The notes under the pieces: model-generated | Told to the model about the DNA's origin: nothing | Database searches by the model: none | Seen by the model: the letters and a program-made list of their open reading frames with translations, nothing else | From: Spirochaetales bacterium | GTDB lineage: Bacteria > Spirochaetota > Spirochaetia > DTKZ01 | Assembly (NCBI GenBank): GCA_031274005.1 | Contig: JAISQU010000308.1 | Location: 1-14,241 of the forward strand | Direction: 5' to 3' | Length of the DNA stretch: 14,241 nt | Program-made: the position numbers and the translations under genes | In this document: piece by piece, positions 13,029-14,241 of the stretch | Layout of the letters: the number at the start of each line of letters is the position of its first letter | Position numbering within the stretch: position 1 is the first letter of the stretch

Positions 13029-13902
13029 TTTTGTCCGCGCGTGGGAGGCGGGCGCCGCGGAAACGACTGTTTTTTTTCCGCAGAACTTGAACGATCTTCT
13101 TACCCTTCGCAAACAGCGGCCCGACGCCCTGCCTGTCGCCGGGGGTACATGGCTTTTGCATAATCAGAGTTCCCGTTTTCTCAAACTGCCGAACGCCGTT
13201 ATTGACCTTCACCTCATAGAGGACCTCAGGCGCATTGGCCGCACCGAAAGCCGCATCGACATAGGCGCCGCTGTGCCCATAAACAGGATTCTTTCCGCCG
13301 GGAAAAACATTCTCCCCCGGATTCTTCTGGAAACCCTTGGCGCCATAGCGACGCCGGCGATACGCAGCCTGGCGACTCTTGGGGGAAATATCTGCATTCA
13401 GGGGCGGACCATGTCCACTCATCCCACCCTGCACATTCTGGACGCGCGGCTGGAATTCCGCAGGGCTGGGGGATCCCGCTGGGTTCCTGTGACTCATTCC
13501 CGCACGGACGGAAGACTCTGCATAGAGCCCGGCGAGATTCTTACCCGCATCCGTATTCCGCTGGAAAACTGGAATGCCCAGTACTTTCACCGCATAGGAT
13601 CAAATCCCATTTCGGGTTTTGAGGATGTACTTGTTTTTTCGGCCATGGCCCGAACCAGCCGCGCGATTATTACCGACCTGCGTTTTGCCATAGGTTCGAA
13701 CCATCTGAATATTTACCGCAACCGCGACATGGAAACGCTTCTCGTGGGCCGCAAAATTCCCCTTTCCCGCCGCGATACTACAAACTTTCTGCAAACCCTG
13801 GAGGAAAACCTGAAAGAGAGGCAGCCCGGCCTGTCCGAATTCATGCGTGAGCGCAGCCTTTCCCTCATCGGACGGCTGCTTTCAAACCTGCCGCCGGACT
13901 GA
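13015..13902 (+). CDS. Molybdenum hydroxylase FAD-binding subunit
   Basis: A 295-residue member of the FAD-binding domain 5 (PCMH fold) family, the medium subunit of three-part xanthine dehydrogenases and CO dehydrogenases. It shows the VAGGTWLL flavin-binding motif (41-48), DIGAAVPIN (82-90), and RSLATLGGNI (117-126). It takes electrons from the iron-sulfur subunit and passes them to NAD+ or another acceptor. After TLGGNI the usual 'ANASPAGD' segment reads CIQGRTMSTHP, a departure from the typical family. It overlaps the iron-sulfur gene by 14 bp, with AGGAGG ten bases before the ATG. It is the last gene of the operon; a bidirectional terminator follows about 50 bp downstream. Confidence 0.9.
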   Translation: MEAADFVRAWEAGAAETTVFFPQNLNDLLTLRKQRPDALPVAGGTWLLHNQSSRFLKLPNAVIDLHLIEDLRRIGRTESRIDIGAAVPINRILSAGKNILPRILLETLGAIATPAIRSLATLGGNICIQGRTMSTHPTLHILDARLEFRRAGGSRWVPVTHSRTDGRLCIEPGEILTRIRIPLENWNAQYFHRIGSNPISGFEDVLVFSAMARTSRAIITDLRFAIGSNHLNIYRNRDMETLLVGRKIPLSRRDTTNFLQTLEENLKERQPGLSEFMRERSLSLIGRLLSNLPPD

Positions 13903-13950
13903 CGGATGTCTTTTTTCGCGTAATTTAGTGACAATTCCGGGACTCAAAGA

Positions 13951-13979
13951 AAAAGGCCGTCCCCTGGACGGCCTTTTTT
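13951..13979. terminator. Bidirectional terminator between the hydroxylase operon and tRNA-Asn
   Basis: An 8-bp stem GGCCGTCC/GGACGGCC around a 3-base loop, with AAAA on the left and TTTTTT on the right. It serves the plus-strand operon and, in the other direction, the tRNA gene whose 3' end is two bases away at 13981. Confidence 0.9.
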
Positions 13980-13980
13980 A

Positions 13981-14053
13981 CTCCCCCGGCATGACTCGAA
14001 CATGCGACCCGGTGATTAACAGTCACCTGCTCTACCAGCTGAGCTACAGGGGA
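13981..14053 (-). tRNA. tRNA-Asn (anticodon GTT)
   Basis: A 73-base cloverleaf on the minus strand. The acceptor stem is TCCCCTG/CGGGGGA with one T-G pair; the D-arm reads GCTCAGCTGGTAGAGC, the anticodon loop CTGTTAA gives GTT, and the T-arm contains GTTCGAGTC. The discriminator is G. The CCA end is not encoded and must be added after transcription. A strong promoter lies 18 bases upstream of the gene, and the shared terminator is directly downstream. Confidence 0.97.
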
Positions 14054-14070
14054 ACGTAACGATGAAACAG

Positions 14071-14099
14071 AATCTACCGGGTTTTCTTTTTTTTGTCAA
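14071..14099 (-). promoter_or_regulatory. Sigma-70 promoter of tRNA-Asn
   Basis: On the minus strand a perfect TTGACA (14094-14099), a 17-bp A-rich spacer, and TAGATT (14071-14076). The start falls a few bases before the tRNA 5' end region. The -35 hexamer directly abuts the repeat hairpin that begins at 14100. Confidence 0.85.
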
Positions 14100-14241
14100 G
14101 GGACTTTCTCTCCCAAACCGAAGGTTTGGGAGAGAAAGTCCCGACCGGAAATTGCGGTGAGGGTCACCAGTACACTTCAGGCGTGTCACCAAAGCTCCTG
14201 AAAATAAGGGCAATTGCGAAGCGATTGCCGTGGCGGTTATG
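14100..14241 (+). repeat. Structured dispersed repeat, third copy (runs off the window)
   Basis: The head hairpin at 14100-14142 has perfect 20-bp arms beginning GGGACTTTCTC around a GAA loop. The core repeats ACCGGAAATTGCGGTGA, GTCACCAG, CTTCAGGCGTGTCACC and AAAGCTCCTGAA, nearly identical to unit 1 at 4400-4459. The second hairpin (14210-14228) is GCAATTGC-GAA-GCGATTGC, with one G-T pair. The sequence ends at GGTTATG, matching the same point in unit 1, so the copy continues outside the window. Confidence 0.85.

Overview
The window looks like a chromosomal piece of a treponeme-type spirochete with fairly high GC. Three things point there: a PUR-family nucleic-acid-binding protein closely resembling the Borrelia BpuR/DUF3276 proteins, a DUF115 (Maf/MptE-like) motility-associated glycosyltransferase paired with a PpiD/SurA-like chaperone, and a LoaP-type NusG paralog. 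The assignment rests on remembered family signatures, not on a search.

Layout. (1) 1-168: C-terminus of an IolB/KduI-like isomerase on the plus strand. (2) 221-3387, minus: a membrane-anchored parvulin-type chaperone followed by the DUF115 glycosyltransferase, with stop and start codons sharing one base. (3) 3453-4299: rnhB (plus) and the PUR-family gene (minus) converge and overlap by 68 bp. (4) 4361-4660: two tandem units of a structured dispersed repeat; a third copy starts at 14100 and runs off the window. Each full copy begins with a long perfect hairpin that directly abuts the -35 hexamer of an outward promoter (PUR gene, tRNA-Asn). (5) 4802-5095: a small unrecognised protein with its own promoter. 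(6) 5197-6991, minus: a secreted RlpA-like/SPOR protein preceded by a secreted protein of unknown function, ending in a strong terminator. (7) 7252-13902, plus: a tightly packed operon, loaP - capD-like 4,6-dehydratase - DegT aminotransferase - three-subunit molybdenum hydroxylase (Mo, 2Fe-2S, FAD), with overlapping genes and one bidirectional terminator at 13951-13979. (8) 13981-14053, minus: tRNA-Asn(GTT).

How the genes may work together. The dehydratase and aminotransferase together can make a UDP-4-amino-4,6-dideoxy-HexNAc of the bacillosamine type, a glycan precursor. LoaP would let RNA polymerase read through the long operon. The molybdenum hydroxylase lies in the same translationally coupled unit but has no obvious place in sugar synthesis, and its large subunit lacks two residues that xanthine dehydrogenases use to hold substrate. 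The two most noteworthy signals are the structured repeat joined to promoters and this unusual operon.
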